Shown here one piece after another: positions 44,221 to 55,767 of a stretch of DNA of 64,000 nucleotides (position 1 is the stretch's first letter; every line of letters starts with the position of its first letter). The notes beneath the pieces were generated by a model. That model had not been told where the DNA came from and made no database searches. It was given only the letters and a program-made list of their open reading frames with translations. The stretch lies in contig CM067109.1 of NCBI GenBank assembly GCA_034008185.1, positions 868,001 to 932,000 on the forward strand. Direction: 5' to 3'. The DNA comes from Gorsachius magnificus. Taxonomy: Eukaryota; Chordata; Aves; Pelecaniformes; Ardeidae. Both the position numbers and the translations under genes were made by a program.

Positions 44221-45100
44221 CCCTCCTTGGCCCCACGTGGGGGTCCCGAAGGCACCCTGCCAGTGGCCCACGGGGCTTGCCTCCGGCCAGGCAGCTGTGC
44301 CGCAGAGCCGCAGAGCGGGTAGCGCTGCTGCCTGCTCCTTATTTTATTTTTTTCACTTTTATTCCAAAACCCCCCCTTATTTTGGAAAAGTTCATTTAAA
44401 TGCGCGTATCCTCCTAAGGGTGTATGCTAGCTGTCAAGGGGTGCTGCTCAGCAGTTTTTGGCATGGCTTGTGTACCCAAGGCGTGACCGTCATTGCTTTT
44501 AACCAACGTCGTGTTTGCTTCAGGGGAGCGGCTCCTCATTTACACCAGGGTGAGCAAGGGGCGTGTCGGGTCCCTCATTCCCCCCCCAGGGTACGGAGAG
44601 TGGCAGGGCCAGCGGCCGGAGTGGGCAGGGACCAGCGCGGCGGCGAGAGCAGCCCCAGCCCGGCCAGACACACGGGGCTCCGAGGGGGTCTGCAAAAGGA
44701 AAGTTGTACAGCAAAAGTCTTCCAAAAGGAAAGTTCCCTCCAAAAGTGCTGTCCTGAGAAATAATAGCAGAAAACCCGCATTCTCCTATTTTGGGACCAG
44801 AGCCTCTTCCCTCCTATTTTTCAATTAAGTCAGTAATTCCCATTTTCCATTTCCTGGCTGCAGCCATAGTTTTGGTGGGGGAGGAAGGAGGACGTGCGGC
44901 TCACGGATGCAAGAGCACTCATCACACTGGCCAGCTAATGAGAGACTAACAAGATTTCTAATGAGGCTTTTAGGCTCCCTGTCCCTCACCGGATACCACG
45001 CCTGTGTGTGACTACTGAGACAGACCAGAGACGAGGTTAAATGTTGTAGCCCAGGCATAACAAGCATGAATTTGGTGTTGCACAGATAGCAAAGCTGGGG
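44221..45100. other. Single-copy sequence
   Basis: Mixed composition. At 44697-44742 a phrase GGAAAGTT is repeated within two related blocks (GCAAAAGGAAAGTTGTAC and TCCAAAAGGAAAGTTCCC). No gene or repeat family is recognised. Confidence 0.33.
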
Positions 45101-45322
45101 CTTACATCCCTGTTTGGAGCTTAACATCCCAGTGGAAAGCTTAACATCCCAGTTGGGAGCTTAACATCCCAGTGGAGAGCTTAACATCCCAGTTGGGAGC
45201 TTTACACCCCAGTTGGGAACTTAACACCCCAGTGGAGAGCTTAACATCCCAGTGGAGAGCTTAACATCCCAGTTGGGAGCTTTACACCCCAGTTGGGAGC
45301 TTAACATCCCAGTGGAGAGCTT
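45101..45322. repeat. Eleven-copy 20-bp minisatellite with 80-bp higher-order unit
   Basis: The unit is close to TTAACATCCCAGTGGAGAGC. Two main variants differ at the end (GTGGAGAG and GTTGGGAG), and some units read TTTACACCCC. Copies 3-6 (45161-45240) and copies 7-10 (45241-45320) show the same order of variants with two base differences, which indicates duplication in an 80-bp step. It has no coding meaning. Confidence 0.93.
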
Positions 45323-46160
45323 GAGTAGGACGTAAGTGGTCTTGTGGAAATGTTTCTCATCCTTGGGAGCAAGGATGAACTCCAGCTCCAGGGAACGGTA
45401 CTCCTTTAGCCGTCATCTTCCTCGGCAATGCCTACCCAGTGACAAGGTTTGAAAGGATGGAGGGGATAGTTTATTTAAATATGTTTAATGAAATGAACCG
45501 ATGACAACTGTGTATTCATGTTCCTTATCAGCGCTTATTGTAAAAACTTCTTTGACGACCTCTTTTTCTCATACCTTCCTGATGCCTGGTGGGAGATGCT
45601 CTCATGCTAACATAGAGCTTCTTTGTGATCTGGCTGGCCTTCGCTCAGTTTTGCGTTGGCGTTAATCACGAGATGTCAATGATTTTTATTCTTTGCTTAA
45701 AAACCACGCTGCGAGTGCCTAAGGCCGGGAGCCTGGCCCTGGCCCCAGCCTGCGGCGGATGCTGGCGGTGTGGGTGCAGACGTGGGTGGTGGTGGTGGTG
45801 GGATGGGTAGCACAGGATAAAGTACGTTCTGCTATTTCCATTGTGAAAAACCATGACAGCTCCAAATAAAGCCTTCAGGAACTGCACACGGAATCTACAG
45901 GCAAGGAAGAGTGCGCCAGCCACAAAGCCTCTCAGGGCTGGAAAACCCCAGGTTTAGGACGATGCACGTAACTCCCCTTCCTCCCTGCCCTGCCTTCCTG
46001 CCATGGCAGGCTGCAGCCTCCTGGCTTTGGACACAATTCAGAACGCCTCCCCTTAAAAAGGCCATCGGACGCCATGGATGCACGTGGAGCAGAGGACTCG
46101 CTCTCTGCAGGCAGAGGGGGGGGAGCGCCCGCTGCCATCTGCAGGGCCCTGGCCCCCCCT
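45323..46160. other. Mixed single-copy sequence
   Basis: 45450-45560 is AT-rich. A short (GGT)n lies at about 45786-45800. No gene, RNA or repeat family is recognised. Confidence 0.33.
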
Positions 46161-46214
46161 ACCGCACCCCACCGCACCGCACCGCACCCCACCGCACCGC
46201 GCCGCACCCCACCG
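46161..46214. repeat. Pentamer array (ACCGC/ACCCC)n
   Basis: Eleven 5-bp units of ACCGC, ACCCC and GCCGC type, C-rich on the plus strand. It lies 63 bp before a G-rich decamer array of opposite strand bias. Confidence 0.85.
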
Positions 46215-46277
46215 TGGCCCAAGGGGAGCTGAGCCCACAGGTCTGGCGTCGCTTGTGCTGCAGCACATGCTCTGGGC

Positions 46278-46327
46278 GGTGTCGGGGGGTGTCGGGGGGT
46301 GTCGGGGGGTGTTGGGGGGTGTCGGGG
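46278..46327. repeat. Decamer array (GGTGTCGGGG)5
   Basis: Five copies, one with a C-to-T change. The G-rich plus strand has runs of six G between units and is a clear G-quadruplex candidate. Confidence 0.88.
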
Positions 46328-46490
46328 TGTGTACCCGTCCATCCGCGGGCGTCGATGCGTCTATGGGCACTCAATGCGTGTTTGCACACATGCACGCACG
46401 CGTTCGGCGTAAGGGCATTCACGCAGACCTACACAAGCCAAAGAGTCACACGTGGGTAGCCACGCACATGCACACCCACTCGCCTTCGCG
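46328..46490. other. Mixed spacer
   Basis: Contains alternating CACGCACG/CACATGCACAC words. Nothing else is seen. Confidence 0.3.
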
Positions 46491-47130
46491 CAGGGCTGTA
46501 ATTAGAGCATCCTGCGAGCTTTTTAAATAAAAAAATAATTTCCCTACAAACGGAACCCTTGTTAGATAACTCCATGAAGGAATTTACACAGTTTAATTAA
46601 GGCAGCAGCTCTGCCTTGTCTGCCGTGTTACTACGAAATAAGGCAAATAGTTTTAAAATATTACGCTCAATTATACTTATAAATCTTACGCAGGTAATGA
46701 ACATATTCTTTAGATTGCAGAAAGAGCCGGACACTTATCTTACTCTTTAAGATAAAATACCACATCCATATAATGCATTGCTAAGCTTTCCTTTTACCAT
46801 ACCCGTTGCCCAGAATCCCATTTTCTATTAAATAATAATCATTGTAATTAATAGACTAGTTATTTTATCTCCCTAATCTGGTTACAGTAATTTATCAAAG
46901 GTATGTAAATGAATGCGAAAAAAAAAGCAGTTCATTATTATTTTCTAAAGGGTCCATGTCTCTTGCTGAAGCATGTAAAATGTAATTCTCTTGAACTTAA
47001 TAAGATACTTGACTTCGTGTAATTCTCAGAAAGAAAATCCATTCAATACTTTACTTTTTAATGTCACACTCAATTTGTTTTACTTACAATTCTCTGGCAG
47101 TTAAGGCTTGCTAATGGGCTGTTTGCCACA
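46490..47130. promoter_or_regulatory. Strong AT-rich island, candidate enhancer with inverted GATA pair
   Basis: About 600 bp, the longest AT-rich island. It contains TTTAATTAA at 46592-46600, the inverted GATA pair TTATCTTA-N5-TAAGATAA at 46735-46755, TAATTA at 46855-46860 and the TCF/LEF-like TTTATCAAAGGT at 46891-46902, shared with the island at 39.2 kb. Frames are short. This composition and motif set fit a developmental enhancer. Conservation and activity are inferred. Confidence 0.46.
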
Positions 47131-47640
47131 CGCACTTCTCACGACCATCAAAGATGCCGCCGATAGGGGCGGGGGGATATAATTCCTTCCCTGCTTTGCA
47201 CAGAGCCAGCCTGGCTCCCTCCCTGGGGATGGAGGGGATTGGGGCACCGGGCGATGCCCTGCGCTACCGCTGCCTGTCACGCATCGGCAGTGCCGCCCCG
47301 GCGCTGCCACAGGACATCGCCCGCTCCAGTGCATGGTGGCAGGGCCTGGGGAGGCGACGCAGCCCGGGTTCCCCACGCGCCAGTGGCAGCAGAGCTTCCA
47401 CGGGGCAGAAGGCAGGGCAGGAGGGCAGCCCGGGGGCTTGGAGCAGGAGGGCAGCCCGGGGGCTTGGGCGGCTGGACACGGTGCCAGGGCGCAGCCACTC
47501 GCACCTCTGGGTTGCAGGGAACTCTTGCGGCGTTGCCAGCCTGATCCCATGAGCCTTATCCAAGAGAAGCGATGTTCGGTGGGGTTTTTGCCCCAGCAGG
47601 GACTGCAGCCCTTGGTGAATGTGGTGTGCGCCTGACTTCG
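47131..47640. other. GC-rich sequence with a local duplication
   Basis: A 26-bp phrase beginning GCAGGAGGGCAGCCCGGG is repeated in tandem at about 47417-47468. Overlapping frames on both strands look compositional. Confidence 0.4.
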
Positions 47641-48080
47641 GAGCCAGTTGTTCAAAACCAGTTTAAAAAAGAGAAGGAAAGCACTCAAAGGGTATAACGT
47701 CGGTACTGATAGAGGCAGCGTGGGCACCCAGATGAAAGGGACCTGATTAATGATAGCACCTGAGATAAGTGGCACTTTAACCAACTTTAACTGTTGATGT
47801 ATGGTGACATAATGTCCCCTCCAATTAATGACAAGGATATAAACCACCTGTATTTAGCAGAGCAGATGTTGCTTTTATGGTTAAATGCACACAGAAATTG
47901 ACTTTTAAAGGACCAACGTTACCTTCGCCATTATTTGTTTCTCTATTTGGAGTGACAGGTAGCCCCCCGCGCGAGGCAGGAAGCATACGTGCTCTGCCCT
48001 GACAGTAACATGTATGTCACCCCCGCGCAGCTCATGGAACATAGGGTTATCTTTGCTGTTACCTATCTCCAGAGGCATCT
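47640..48080. promoter_or_regulatory. AT-rich island, candidate conserved non-coding element
   Basis: Moderately AT-rich with CCTGATTAATGATAGC, GAGATAAGTGG, CTCCAATTAATGACAAGG and TTTATGGTTAAATGC. The 248-codon minus-strand frame (47101-47847) runs from the GC-rich flank into this island; its part here is hydrophobic but matches no family I know. Regulatory role inferred. Confidence 0.35.
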
Positions 48081-48458
48081 CTCTCACCGGATCTCAAGAC
48101 AACTTCCAAACGGAAGAAGAGTTTTTGAGATATGTACAGCAATGACGTTGCCCACAACCAGAACTAAAGCATCATGCAGCCTTCGGATTGTATTTTCTTC
48201 TCATTCTTCATCCACAAAGGGATAATGGCCTTTGAATCTGGCTAACGTCCCTCCTGCAGCTCCAGTGGTGGTTATTTATGCTCTGACCCTAAGGCAGCCA
48301 ACTTCCACCCTTAGTCATTCATATGCTCACATCGCCGTTATGCAATTCAGTTGCTATTTTCTGAGGAAAAAGCATTTGTTAAGAAAATTCCCATTAAGGG
48401 CAAGTAAGGATAAGGGACAACTTATGTCTGGGGTCATCACAGGATCCTGCCTTTGATC
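48081..48458. other. Single-copy sequence
   Basis: No gene or repeat family is recognised. Confidence 0.3.
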
Positions 48459-48528
48459 CTATGGTTGGACTCGATGACCTTAAAGGTCTTTTCCAACCTA
48501 AGTGATCCTATGAGTCTATGATTCTACC
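48459..48528 (+). mobile_element. CR1 LINE 3' terminal fragment
   Basis: 'GGTTGGACTCGATGACCTTA', 'AAGGTCTTTTCCAACCTAAG', then TGATCCTATGAGTCTATGATTC. A short terminal piece in plus orientation. Confidence 0.9.
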
Positions 48529-49339
48529 TTTCCCCTTTGGCCTCGCAGAGTTTTTTGGAGTGTTTCCTTCCCGTTAAATACACAAACCAGGGGGAAGGTG
48601 TTGCGTTTCTCCATTGCTTTTCATCTCAGAAGATGTCATGGCTATCTGCTGCCACCCGGCTCACCCCAGGCAGGGGGTGGGAGCAGAGGCAGGCTGGGTC
48701 GGGGTGCTGGCCGTGGCGGCTCGGCAAGGGAGAGAGCACAGAGATTCTCCTTCCCCTCAGCCCCCGCGCTGACGAGCAGCTCACGCTCCCTAGGACCGCC
48801 TTCTCTGTGTCTCCCGGGATTTAAAATACAGGAGCTGCATATGGGCTCTATGGAGGATCTATTTATAGAGCATAAGTGCTTCCAACTCTTCCAAGTTGAT
48901 TGCAAGTCTTATAATATCAGGCACTGTTCTTAAAGTCCCAGCTTCTGTACTCCTGCTATTTCATGAGAATCTATGATTTCAGTGGGTAAATGAGAAGTGT
49001 CTGAGCCTCACGGGACTGGAGGAATACTACAAAACTTTTCCTAGAAGTAAAAAGCCTGTGAACAGCCCTCCCCTCCTTCCCCTCCTTGCGGGCAAAAGAG
49101 GGAGCCACTGACCAGCCAGGTCACCCCTGGCTTTTCCATCAGCCGTGAGTTGCGGACGTGTTTTCGAACACCAGTAATTGGCAATGCCAGGTCCTAAATC
49201 TCCTTCAGCCATGCCAGGCAGGGTCATCAGAGACCCGCGGACGCAGGCTGCTTCTCCCACCTGAACCTCGAAATGCTAACGTGGTAACACAGGCAAGAGA
49301 CACAAGCGTGTTCCATATTATGGGCTGCATCTGAGACGT
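48529..49339. other. Single-copy sequence
   Basis: Intermediate GC, no gene or repeat recognised. Confidence 0.3.
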
Positions 49340-49398
49340 TTTAGGGGTTGGACTAGGTGATCTTTAAAGATCCCTTCCAACCCAAACCATTCTATGAC
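49340..49398 (+). mobile_element. CR1 LINE 3' terminal fragment
   Basis: 'GGGGTTGGACTAGGTGATCT', 'TTAAAGATCCCTTCCAACCC', 'AAACCATTCTATGAC'. Plus strand, terminal 60 bp only, a different subfamily from 48459. Confidence 0.9.
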
Positions 49399-50990
49399 TT
49401 TGAAAGAGCATCTCTCCATCCTCTGGCTGCTTGCTTTTTTACAATCGAACACTTTGCAAGACAAAGATCGCGGTAACGACCTGTCTCTTCCAGCAGACCA
49501 ATATTGCGGTTTTATATAATGGGCCTTTTGCAGCTGCTAAAGCCTTGTGCCTGCCTACGTGTCAGGTGTCCTTGACACAGTAAAAAATCCCCTCAGAAAG
49601 ACTGTCCCCAGGCAGCAGAAGAGCGTCCGTGCAGTTCAGCATGCCTCTCGTCAGCAGGCCACTTAACCACTCGTTCCGCTCCTCAAGGAGCTCCTCTTCC
49701 CCCGCTGTGAAATGGGGCAAAAATTCAGCAGAGAAACAGGAGAAGGAGCTGAAGGAGCAGGCTAGGGCTATATCAGACCTTTCAGAATTCCTTGGTGTGA
49801 GGAATCCGAGTGGAAGTCAACAGAGTGACTTGTATTCTTCTGTTTGCAATACATACTTATTTCACATCCATCACCCTAAACCTGCTCTGATTCTGACACC
49901 AAGTTCTTCAAACAGTGTTTTCAGATGTTAAAATACGGCTCGGTACGTGATTATAGCTCAAGTATGGTGAATGACTTTTCCTCCTAGAGGAAAAACAAAT
50001 AAAGACCCTACAGCTTGATATGATATCCATACTGTGGTAAAACTCACCGCAGCACCTGCAAGGGCTGCCTTGGTGTGTGCTGGACTGGTCTCCAGTCCAA
50101 GAATCGCCTTTTGGTGCCTACAGGTAACCCCTCTGAGGGCAGGGACAGTCGGCCATGGATGTAGGATCTCGGACTGCCAGTTTGAGAGTAGGTGACGCCT
50201 CTTTCTTCACTTCTGCGTGGCAGCTGGTATGAAGATAACGACAGTAAGTTAATGCCTCGTTGGCTCGCTGTGCGTAGGAACAGCTGGCTTTGTTTCACCT
50301 AAAATATCAGGATTATTTGGGGTGTTTTGTATGCGTGTGATCTCTCTACTTTTGTTTGGTTCCGTTTTTATACGTCTTGTGGTGGGACCTGGGGACAGAT
50401 CCAGGGACAGCCCTATAATGTGGCATTTCAGGGGTGACCTGTCATGTGGGAGAAACAGTCCGGGACCGTGTCCAGCAACAGCACAGGGAAAAGGAGTTTC
50501 TGTTTGTTATTAAGGACATCAAGTCTGAACATGTGCTTACACACCCAAACCATTTCTGTAAATATTTATTGGCCAAGTAAAGCCTTTGGAATTGTTTGCA
50601 TTTCCTTGGGGAACTCTGAGGACTTCTCCTGTGGGCCATCTTCCCCACATTTTTTTGCCATTAGTGAATCACTCCCCATAACACCTCATATCCTGGTATT
50701 GCCTGGCATTGGGTTTGCCCTGTTAGCCTTATTCTCCATCTAAAAATTAAATATCAAAGGTCAAGGTTCTTCTTCTTCACTTCTTCCCCTTGCACGCAAT
50801 AGGTAATTCTTCACTTTGCTTTTCCCACCTTTCCTGCAGAGCCTGGCGCTCCTCTGCCGGAGCTGGGCGGCCGCGCTTGGCCCGCTGAGGGCAGACACCT
50901 ACTATCTGCTGCCACAAGGCCTCTTGCAGAGGCTATGAGAAGGCATGAAAGCAAAGAAACATTCACCCTCACATAGAAGGAACACAAAAT
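49399..50990. other. Single-copy sequence of intermediate GC
   Basis: Frames up to 100 codons without domains. AT-rich patches at 49930-50040 and 50730-50760. No gene, RNA or mobile element is recognised. Confidence 0.32.
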
Positions 50991-51640
50991 CATGTCCAAT
51001 TATCACAGCTTTCTGAAAGATCCTAAAATATTGCTTCCATAAGTCAGTCAGAGACAGAGAATTACATTCATTTCATCCTCCTGAGATTAGAGAAGAAGTT
51101 CAAGTTTCTGTTCTAGATAAATAAGATTTCCTTAAAGCAGTTTAACAGCTGCAACAAAAAAAAAAAAGGAAAAGTGAAGACATCTATTTTCTGCAATCAG
51201 TCACACAGTGGCAGGTGCAAGTCAAGGGGCATGGCCTTTAGCAGGACCCAAGGGTTGGCCAGAGCATTGCCAATTAATCATCCAGTAAAATGCACTTGAC
51301 AGCTTGGAGAAGTCTCCGATTCTTTTTCTCATGATTGCATTGCTAATTTGGTCTTTAAACTTACTAAGAACAGGCAAGACTTAAAGAAAAGCTGTCAAGT
51401 TTTCTAATATAATTTTTTTTTAAGGGGAAGCTTTTCTAAGTTGGTTCAGCCAGTCATGGCTCGCGAGCAGCTAATATAGCTCAGTAAGGAAGCATTTGAA
51501 AAAGTATTTCACCAGTGATGGGTATTCTCCACGGTGTTAATCTGCACGGGCTCATGCTCGTTTTCATTTAGGCGTGACGTAAACCCCTCTTTTGTTTCAT
51601 CCACCTGTTTTATTTTAGGCAAGACTGGTGAGAGATGATG
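50990..51640. promoter_or_regulatory. AT-rich island, candidate conserved non-coding element
   Basis: About 600 bp with GCCAATTAATCATCC (an OTX-like TAATCA at 51275-51280), CTTTAAACTTACTAAG and AGCTAATATAGC. An A-run lies near 51155-51167 and a T-run near 51413-51421. It lacks any long frame. Weaker than the islands at 33 and 46.5 kb. Regulatory role inferred. Confidence 0.33.
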
Positions 51641-54049
51641 CCTGAAGGCACAATTTAGGTGCCAAAGCCCATGCGGAAAGGGCACACAGGCATGCCTTGA
51701 TGTTTCACAGGGGTGCTCAGATGTTCGGAGTCACTGGATCCAAAAAACAATTAGGGTCCTCAAAATACCGCTGGCTTTCTCAGGAGTGTCTGTATTTATA
51801 AGCCATGACTCTGGTGTCTCTCATTTGTCCCAGACCATGTAAGCCCATTGGCAATGACTGTGGTGGGCAGACCCGTACTGGTGTGCATGGAGAGGCCCCG
51901 TGCAGCGAGCGTGGTCTCCAGCCCCACCACAGCCCACCCTGCCCAATGTCCCCATCCCCGTGGCCCTGCCCAACCATCTCAGGCTGTGTCTGACTCTGGG
52001 TGCCACCCCCAGCCCTGCTCCCAAGGAGCTCCCTGTCCCCACAGTGACCCAACAAGAAGAGGGGCTCAACAGGGAAACTGCTCTGTCCCAAAAGGCTCCT
52101 GGTTTCTTTACCATAGGCTGCAAATGGATTGGTGTGCCCATCTCTGACCGCTGTGCAGGAGGTTACACCCCAGTCTTGGGCTGCCAGCACACCGTATTTG
52201 GGTATTGCTCTTAAGGCTCAAGTCAACCCTCCATGGTCTCTGATCCTTATAGACCGCCATCCCATCTTGTCTTGGACAAAGAGGGGTTAATATACACTGC
52301 AAGTAAAGGGGGGACCAGAGCATCCAGAGCGTTTACACAGCGAGCACTGTGATTTGGCTCCTGAGGAAGTCAGTGGCAGGAGTTGCCTCGCCATGAGATG
52401 AACTCCAAGGCATTGGAGTTAGCTACAGACTAATGGAGGTGCCAGGGAATCTTGGGTCTCTTTAAAACTCGTGAAAGAAATGGAGTCAGTAGTCATTGGT
52501 GTATTAGAGTTGTCATCATTGGGCGGGAGGTGAAGAGGGTGACTGAGAAAGTACAGTTTAAGGGTAAAATTGGGCTGAAAGGACAACACCAGAGTACAAG
52601 AGGGGACTACAGTTGTGGTGGTGGGCTCCGTGGGGTGGTACCCACCTCTCCTGACTGACAGAGGTTCAGTTCATGCTCAGGCAAGTGATGGCCTCGGCCG
52701 CATCTCAATTTGTGCAAATAAAGGAGGTGTAAAGGAGGCGTAAAGTTGTTCCCAGCTCCATCGCGCCGTCTGCACAGTAGCTGGAGGTGTTTGAGTCCTG
52801 CACATGGCTGCTTAGGGATGCTGGTCGCTGCCAACAAGGGGACACTGAAACACAGCGCGTGCGCATGCGGACACGAGTGTGTTTGTGTTTGTGCGTGTAC
52901 GTGAGCGCGCGTGGGTGCCTACTGGTGCTCGTGGCCACCCAATGCTCCCACACCCCCAGGGACCCAAAGTACGACATTATCTTGTGGGAAAATCATGTCA
53001 AGGGAAGTCATGACCTTGGGCTCCCGGCAGTCAGAGAAAAGCTCCGGAGTGGCTTGATACTGTGTTTTCCTATTTTCTCCAAATAGTCAACTTGTTTGTT
53101 TGATGCCAACATCTCGTAGACTGAAACAGCTCACTGGGGGATTTGGGCATGAGTTGGCACGTGTTACTTCTGGTTTATGTAAGGTCTTACTGCAGTTTCT
53201 ATTTTTAACCATGTTAATAAAAAGGATTGTTCATCATTATACCAGCTTAGCAGACACAAATCACATGCCTAGGCAAATCTTAAGGGGAAGTAAGGTGATT
53301 CATTCCATTAATCCTCCACTGCACAAAGTCACAGTAAATCCTGGTTCTAATAAGTGGGTTGAAGGCTAAGACCTCAGGGTTCCTCCGTCTCGCGTTTGGC
53401 TCTGCTTGCTTGCGGGATGTCAGGTTTCCATTTCCAATATGCCTGTTTTTTCCTCTGGTATAAAACCCCCAAACCCAGAAACCAAGCCCTTTATCAACAT
53501 ATAAGACTGATCTTAAACGGGTAATGCTAATGGACAAACATTAATAACTTGCAGTCTAAATAAGCATTGAAAAGATTGAAAGCTTTTTTTTTTTTCTTTC
53601 AATATAAAAATAAACATGAAAAATGTTTTGTCCTAGAAACAGAGCCAGCAGTGTATTATCTCGGCAGACTGCAGCTGGCCAGCAAACGGCATGAGATTGT
53701 GTTTTGGTTCCTCTGCTTCAAGTGAGACATGATGGGGCCAAGTCGATGCAGAAGCTGTATTGGCAGGGGGAGGAGAGGGAATGCAAGCGCTCGTGGAGTG
53801 AGTGGGGTTACCTTGGTGCAGAGCGGGGAATCAGACACTTCCCTGCAAACAGCCAGGAGATGGACACGGCTTCTGTCAAAGACTGAGACATTTTTAACCT
53901 GAATGAATTAAGAAAGATATATTTGCTTTTCCATAGGCACCTGCTCTCTATCTTGATATATTTGCGGGGCTCTCTTGCCCCCCAGAGATGAGCTCTTCAG
54001 TGAACAAGGCAGATGTTGTGGATTACAAGGAGAATAAAAGTTCTTGCAA
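51641..54049. other. Single-copy sequence with mixed composition
   Basis: GC-rich at 51830-52060. A GT-rich patch at about 52870-52910 is too irregular to call a microsatellite. 53040-53640 is AT-rich (ACCATGTTAATAAAAAGG, TTTCAATATAAAAATAAAC) and may be a weak regulatory region. No gene is recognised. Confidence 0.32.
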
Positions 54050-54242
54050 TATTGAAACCCTGGCAGGGGTTGCCCAGAGAGGGGGTGGAGGCCCCATCCC
54101 TGGGAACATTCCAGGCCAGGTTGGATGGGGCTGTGAGCAACCTGATGTGGTTCAAGGTGTCCCTGCTCCTGCAGGGGGGTTGCGCTGGGTGACCTCTGAG
54201 GGTCCCTTCCCACCCAAACCGTTCTGTGATTCTATGATTCAG
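54050..54242 (+). mobile_element. CR1 LINE 3' fragment
   Basis: 'GAAACCCTGGCAGGGGTTGC', 'CCAGAGAGGGGGTGGAGGCC', 'GAGCAACCTGATGTGGTTCA', 'GGTGTCCCTGCTCCTGCAGG', then ATTCTATGATTC. It is very close to 36095-36350 in the shared part but truncated about 70 bp further in. Confidence 0.94.
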
Positions 54243-55160
54243 AGTACATCAAACCCATGGGGAGCTGGTAATATTTGCTTTGGCACTCATGCAGTTGAGT
54301 GATCAGATAACTTGAGTGTTGTCTCAAAGGCTGTACTTGCTAACGATATCCAAGTTGTCCCCTCACCTTTCAGCTTCACAGCAAAGCTGTTGTCTCCTTG
54401 ACATCTCTCATCAGGACCTACCGCTGCATGGAAGGCCAGGCGGGGCTGGATGACCTGTGAAGACCGTATCATTAGGACCATACCTTCCTGCCAGTCGTGG
54501 ATGCTATTATATCAATGTGCAGACATAGGGAAAGAGGAAAAAAGTGCTCTGGGCGTAGGAACCTTTATGCTGGTGAGAAAGGAACCTCATCTGTGTTTGG
54601 GCTTAGACCAGCTTCTTGTGTACACAGCACAAGAAAATTCAAAAGCTACATGCAGTCAATGTGAAAAGATTTTGGAAATACCTGCAGGACATCAAATGGT
54701 CTAAAAGCCCGTTGCCATAAGTGATCAAGAGCCATTTAAGAGCCAAAGGGTGAGTGGGAGGTGCCCAAGCCAGGACCGTGTGGCCACCTCCTGCACACAG
54801 CCAGGGAGCTCTGCTAGCCACGCAGGCTAGTTGCAAGACCCAGGCTTGGGTCTCAGCACAGTCCTCTGCTCCCTACGTGGATGTGCAGCCGGCAGATCCA
54901 GTGTCCTGGCCCCCGTTCCCTCACCTGTGGTGGATACGCCCAAAGCGTGGCCAGGATACAAATGCCTTGCAGCAACACTGGTAGTGAACGTGTTACAAGT
55001 GGCCCAATGGCCAATGTTGGGTGGAGTTCCCAGAGTAGCGTAGGGAGGTCAGAGCAGGCAAGGACTTTCCCTTAGCTGTTCTGTCACTCTGTGAAACCAC
55101 CCGTGGGAGAGACGAAGACAAGCAAGGGCCACTTTTCCTCTTAAGGAACTCTTACTAATT
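54243..55160. other. Single-copy sequence
   Basis: No gene, RNA or repeat family is recognised. Confidence 0.3.
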
Positions 55161-55226
55161 CCCCTCTCACTCAAAATTAACAAATAAATAAATAGATAAA
55201 TAAATAAATAAATAAGTAAATGAATC
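55161..55226. repeat. Tetranucleotide microsatellite (AAAT)n
   Basis: Runs of AAAT units interrupted by TAGA, AAGT and AATG variants. Confidence 0.9.
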
Positions 55227-55741
55227 ACTAAGACTTAGACCCCTCAAACTGCCGTCTGTTACGGTAACGTTAAGTCCCTTACATTCACAATTAATCCAAT
55301 AAAGCGCGGAAACGCAGAGTTAAGGCTGACACCCTGTCCCGCAGCCGTGCTGCTGGAGCAATGAGAAGCTGCAGTTGGGTAAGCCGAGACCTGAACACCA
55401 GTCGGGATTTCCTCTGATTCATTTTTTTTCTTGCTCTGTATTTTAGGCCTCGTCCCTCTTCCCTCCTGCACCCCACTGGTCTGGGGAGAGTAAATCCAGC
55501 AAGGACAGCCCCTCAGATGGCCTGTACCCCCCGGCACGCAGCCACCCAGCAGGGTCGCTGCCTTTAGCTAATGACACAAGGGGAATTTTGGGGAAAAACC
55601 CTTTTCTAATCAGCTGTGCAGTGTTAGCGCTGGCACGGGGTGCAGAGCTTCCCCTTTCTGACCTGCCCGACTGGACGGACCCTGCCCCTCCGCGATTCCA
55701 GAGTCAGGATTAAATTAGGATTACATTTCTCAACCTCTAGG
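55227..55741. other. Single-copy sequence ahead of a poly-A run
   Basis: I checked whether this could be the body of a retrotransposed gene because a poly-A run follows. No recognisable coding match or target-site duplication is visible. Confidence 0.3.
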
Positions 55742-55767
55742 AAAAAAAAAAAAAAAAAAAAAAAAAA
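55742..55767 (+). repeat. Uninterrupted poly-A run of about 26 bases
   Basis: A clean A-run. It could be a retroposon tail or a simple mononucleotide repeat; the preceding sequence gives no support for a known retroposon. Confidence 0.85.

Noticed and set aside
43805..44764. Gly/Gln/His, Ala/Trp and Cys/Pro repeat frames, up to 302 codons
   Set aside because: Translations of the C-rich hexamer array in different phases.
47101..47847. Minus-strand 248-codon frame
   Set aside because: Runs from GC-rich sequence into an AT-rich island, with no domain and no splice or start context.
55227..55767. Possible processed pseudogene ending in poly-A
   Set aside because: No recognisable parent sequence and no target-site duplication around the A-run.
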